A DNA stretch of 64,000 nt. It comes from Pipra filicauda (taxonomy: Eukaryota > Chordata > Aves > Passeriformes > Pipridae). Below the pieces are notes generated by a model. The model worked only from the letters and a program-made list of their open reading frames with translations. It was not told the origin of the DNA and ran no database searches. Positions 59,401 through 64,000 of this stretch are shown here, one piece after another (the first letter of the stretch is position 1; each line of letters opens with the position of its first letter). A program made the position numbers and the translations under genes. The DNA lies in contig NW_024104665.1 in the NCBI RefSeq assembly GCF_003945595.2, positions 4,429,363 to 4,493,362 on the forward strand, given 5' to 3'.

Positions 59401-62400
59401 TAAAATGTCTACATGTGACCAGAGAAGATGAGTATGCCACCAATAATTCTGGGGATTCATTATAGAAGCAATGAATAATGTTTCAACTTTGAGTGTCTGT
59501 TTTCTCACTCACATTTCACTTTCTTCAAAGCTTTGTTTTGGACCAGGCTGTTTCTGCTACTGCTTCATTGTTCTGTGGGAAAGCTGGGAGTTTCACTTAC
59601 TATTGCAAATGTTTATTCAGGTCTGCAAGTGTTAATGAAGATTTTGCAATGACTCATGAAAGCTCAGAACGTGATTCATCTAACCTCTACATAAAATTCT
59701 TTCAGAGCCAGGTCTCCCAGATTGAGAATGTTTTGTCCTAAGCTCTCACTCACTGTATTGTCAGGCTTTGAGATCTGATTCATTCTCTCAGCAGAATCCT
59801 TGGGCCTTTTAACTTGAATGGCTGTCAAAGTGATAAGATAAAATTTAGCTTTTAAAGTAGTTATTAATGCAGTAATATTATCACCTCAATGTATTCCTAG
59901 TTATTTCTTCCTGAAATTTATCCTCCAGATTAGTATTCCACTTTCCTTCTGGCCTAGCCATGTTTTACACTCAGAATATAATGTTCTCCATGACTCATAT
60001 TCCAGGCAAAATGCCATTCATCCTAATAGAGTGAAACAGAGTGTATTTTCCTCCTATTAATTGTTCAGACCACTTTCTGTACTTTCAAATAAATCTTATT
60101 TTTCCTAACATCTTCTAGCTGAGGACCTCATTATACTTTACAGTTTCATAGATTAGACCCTGTAAATTCACTATGAAGCATGTAAATACTAAGACTTCTT
60201 TTGAAATGGAAAATTCAGATATGGATAGCTTATAAAATTTGTTAATGGTTGTAAACTGGTAGGTGAGCTGTGACCTGGTTAAATATCTCTTTATTCCTTA
60301 GCCCGAGCTTGACTTCTAATTACTTGGTACATAAACAGAGTTTCTTAGGTGAACATGTATGTAAAACACACTTCCGGAGGTGAAAATTCTGACATGGTCT
60401 GTATCACATAGCCAGTTTAAATTTAAGTCAGAGAGTTAGGAAACACAGTTCTGACACCCATGGCCACTTTACAGATCTATAATAGTACTGTATTGTAGGT
60501 TGAAAATACTAACGTCTGTACCATAAAATGTCTTTATTTCTGTAAGCATCTTGCCAAGTCTAGAGAATGAACATTCTTTTGACCCTGAACGTCAATCTAT
60601 GAGCAGTAGCTGTTTATCTCATCCATTCCTGATAGCTTTTGGAGAAGAAGTATGGTGGATCTATTTCTAACCTCATACTGGGAGTGATGGGATTGACCTA
60701 GCATTAGGAACTATTCAGGCATATCCATACAGTGGATCTGTTTTCATTTTTCCTTTTTTCTTGCCTCCTAAAAAAAAAGGTTAAATTAAAACCACTTATT
60801 TGGTGTTTTGTTTGCTAGTGGGAAAGTTTTGCTTATTGGGCACTGCAGAAGGATCATTTAGTTTAAAGACTTCTCGCTTTGGATTTGAGTTTAATGCTGT
60901 GTACGTGGTTTTGCAAGGACACTTAGAAATTGAAGTTAGCCTTTTAAAGCTTTTCAGTCTGTGGCAGATGATCTACTATGACAATGTTAGGAAACAAGAC
61001 TCTGGCTGTGAAGAAGTGCTTAAGGGCAGGACTGCTCAGCATCTGGGCAACAAGGCTGCGTTTGGCCCACAAATGCAGTAGTGCTCTCCAGCTTGTGCTC
61101 ATTCCCAGATCACATGAATTGTAGTCATGTATCAGTAGGACTCGCCTGTGTACTCAGGGCTTCTCTGAGTAACTGCACAGGAAGTTATAAACTTATATTT
61201 GTTTCATAAGCAAAGCAAAGCAAAGCTAAATCCCGAAATATTTCACTACTAACTGCTTTCCAATTTTTAACGGCAATTGTGAGTCTTCTCTGAAACTTCT
61301 CAGTGTCCACATTGAAATTAGTGGAGATCAATCATACTAATGTCAAATAGGCCCCTTCACTTTTGATTTATAAATACATTTATGGATTGCATTAGCACTG
61401 TTGGCTACAGAATCAGAGCAGAAGCTGAATGCTCAGTAGACAATCCACATTACTCATTGCCAAATCCTTTCCAATGTCACATCTTCACAGGACAGATTGT
61501 TCAGCCTTCACCTGTTGTCTTAAATATGAGGGGTATGCTTTCATCCTAGATGTATGACCTTATATTTGATTACATTTTCTTTTTGTGTCTAGTTGACCAT
61601 GCCACCCAGATTATTCTGTATTATTGATCTGTCTTCACTCTTCACAACTCCTTAAGCTTTGTTGTATCTCTAAACATCGTCATATGTTGGGCATAGATAT
61701 GCTGTTGTTTACGTTGGGTATGATTTTCTGTCCTATGCACCCTCCCACCACGGCTTCTGTACACAAGTTTGTTGAGGCAGCATAGTTCTGGTAAATGCAA
61801 GATGTACAAATAACAGAGACACGGTGCCTTCTGTTTGCTCAGTCAGCTTTGTGGTGTGCTACAGCACTTAGTTTCTAAGTCCTGTGGACTGGGCCTCACT
61901 CTGTGAACCTGTAAGCCTACTGGGATGAGGCACCTGTAGTCTTGCAGGCCAGTCATCTAGAAATAACTTAATTTGTTTATATACGTGATGCTGACACAAA
62001 AGAAACAGAGACAGCACTGTGTAGGCATCAGAGCCAAGTTTCTTTGAAGCATTTTGTACCAGTCACTGTAAGAGAAAAGGTTTTGAACTAGATGAATCTG
62101 GACCTGACCATGCTGATAACATCCCTGTATTGAAACTTCATTTCTGTCTTGCTGTCGTCTTTGGGGACTCCAACACTAATTTACGTGTCACTTGGGTTAC
62201 TTGGGTTAGTATCATCTTGTACAATTTCTTTTTCCTGTCACTTCCTAGGTAATGAGACATTTTAACAATAGATTTTGAACTAATTCACAGAACTACAGAG
62301 AGACCAAACTATGCCAGTATTGCCAGTAAATGGAATATTTTTTGTCAGCTTTTCTCTATGTGTGGACCCTTGGCACCATCTAGTGTTTGAAAATATAGAC

Positions 62401-64000
62401 CAACTCTACACCACTGGGTACAGAACATTACTGCAAATATGTTTCAGGCATAATATAAACAAATGGTGCACTGAACCATCACCTAATTAATTTCACACAA
62501 TTATGTTTTTCCAGTTACAAAATACAAATGTAGCAGACCAGGATATAGAAAAGACTTTCTATGCTCGTGATTTCCAATCCCTTGTCTCTCCCATGATGTT
62601 ACACTGGAACTAGTAGATCAGTTCAGTGTTAGAAATGGACATCTGTGTGTCCATTAGTGGCAGATGCACTGTACTTTTCATGGAAACAAGTATGATGCTA
62701 GATAAATCTTCAAGTACAGTCTGGATGGAGAAAGTTATTTTCTGCTCCTGTTCTAGATTAGTGGCAGCTTCTCACCGAGCCATAAGAGCAGCCCTTTGCA
62801 TTCCACATTTAGCTGCTGATTATCCCTCTTTCTATGGATTGATGTTGCTCTTCCAGTTACTGCATGAAGTTTGGCAGAAACAGAACCAAAACCACTTTTA
62901 TATGTATGTATTATTACACGTTCTACTTGGCAAAAATCTACCGGCAAAACCTTTCTGTCAACAGTTTGCATTTCATGAGTTTGCTACCAATATAGTTGTT
63001 TTAATAAGGTCAGTAAGGTGTGTATTGTCCTGGCATATAATTCTAAGGCTTCTAACAAAGCTGAGACAGCATAGTCTCTGATTTCTGGTGCCTCGGGACC
63101 ATTACTTGCAGCAGCTGAGTGAAAAGATCTGTGTGAAATGTATAGTGTGGCTAGCCAAGTATGAAAGTGAAAAAATGCTGTGATAGCAAAATACACTTCC
63201 TTCTACGTGCTATGAGAAATGTGAGCAGGCAAAAAAAAATGACATCCCTTTGTCAGTTTACACCAAGTCAAATGAAAGCCAGGGAGAGGAGATACAATTT
63301 TTAACTGATAGCTTTGTCCTGTTCTTGTGACTCCATGAATGTGACCCAGCTGCTGGTTATTGAGGTATTGCCAGGAATGGCTGGGAAAAGACAATCTGCT
63401 ATAGATAACCAGAACTACAGGGAGAGGATGTGTCTAAGACAGAGAACAGAGAGGATATTCAGCATTTAAACTAAACTTTATGGATTCTCATACATACAGT
63501 GAATTTGTTATGCATGGAACAGATTATGAGGGCTTTTCTGGAAAAGTAATCAGCTGGACTAGAGAGTCTGGCCCACCATTAAGGAAATAATTGTGGCTAT
63601 CAATTAATTTCACACCTGGCCTAAGGCTGACCTAGTTACTCCCTTGTTGGTCAATGGAGAGAGGCAAGACATTCAGAAGACGATTCATACTCTGTCTCTA
63701 AAACATTTGTTTTGGAATGGGGTGAATCCAGGGCTCAGAAGGTAGGTTTCTTTTCCTAGACTCCAGAGGAGATTGAAAGGGGCTTAGGCATGACACCAGT
63801 TTTAGATCAGTCAGATGGGACAAATCCTCGACTAAGTTGGAGGTAGAAGCAAAGTGAGAAGACACCTGAAGAAAAGCACACCATTAGTGAAGTGAACTCC
63901 CTTCTCTGGTCTTCTTTCAGCACACTGAGGGCAAAAGTAATAGGCATGACAGTCTTGAGACTCATGGCCAGTAATTATATAAACTGACCTGCATGTGCTT
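56484..64000. other. Gene-free stretch to the right edge
   Basis: 7.5 kb of AT-rich sequence. I find no CpG island, exon with known product, RNA gene or transposon. The longest open frame (62626-63081, 151 codons) shows no known motif. By synteny SOCS5 should lie further right, so this may be intergenic. Confidence 0.55.

Noticed and set aside
62626..63081. 151-codon frame near the right edge
   Set aside because: No recognisable domain and composition like its surroundings; overlapping minus-strand frames are equally open.

Overview
The window is nuclear DNA of a bird, most likely a passerine. It carries three vertebrate genes in a conserved order, RHOQ(+) - PIGF(-) - CRIPT(+), with AT-rich introns, a CpG-rich shared promoter, CR1 LINE 3' ends, bird-type ERVL LTRs and one tRNA-Ile-derived SINE with a CR1-like tail (TguSINE1 type, known from passerines). 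The same order (RHOQ-PIGF-CRIPT-SOCS5) is found at human 2p21.

Layout: 1-13856 is RHOQ intron sequence, split by a full-length endogenous retrovirus at 1949-8709. The last three RHOQ coding exons (139 codons counting the stop) lie at 13857-15601. PIGF runs the other way from its start codon at 35438 to its stop at 16050, in five coding exons totalling 219 codons plus stop. CRIPT starts at 35772, 333 bases from the PIGF start codon across a GC-rich bidirectional promoter, and ends at 39318 after five coding exons encoding 101 residues. RHOQ and PIGF converge, and their candidate poly(A) signals are about 50 bases apart. From about 39.7 kb to 64 kb I find no gene, only two bird-type LTRs on the minus strand (39915-40464 and about 55417-56483) and small repeats. 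SOCS5 would be expected beyond the right edge.

The most notable element is the ERV. It has a 5-bp target duplication (CTGCC), LTRs of 691 and 690 bp that differ by three substitutions and one 1-base indel, an 18-base Lys1,2-type primer-binding site, and intact gag and pol frames. Gag and pol share one frame and are separated by a single TAG followed by a hairpin, which suggests stop-codon readthrough. Pol has complete protease, RT, RNase H and integrase motifs, and there is no env. The gag frame opens with four hydrophobic segments and has no zinc knuckle. The pol type, 5-bp duplication and lack of env suggest class III (ERVL/spuma-like). It is young, and lies in sense orientation in what is probably RHOQ intron 2.

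The three host genes are functionally unrelated: RHOQ is a Rho GTPase, PIGF a GPI-anchor synthesis factor, and CRIPT a PDZ-binding and spliceosome-associated protein. Their link is structural: a shared promoter for PIGF/CRIPT and shared 3' ends for RHOQ/PIGF. All coordinates were read by eye; exon limits rest on GT/AG sites, reading-frame phase and agreement with the known lengths of the proteins.
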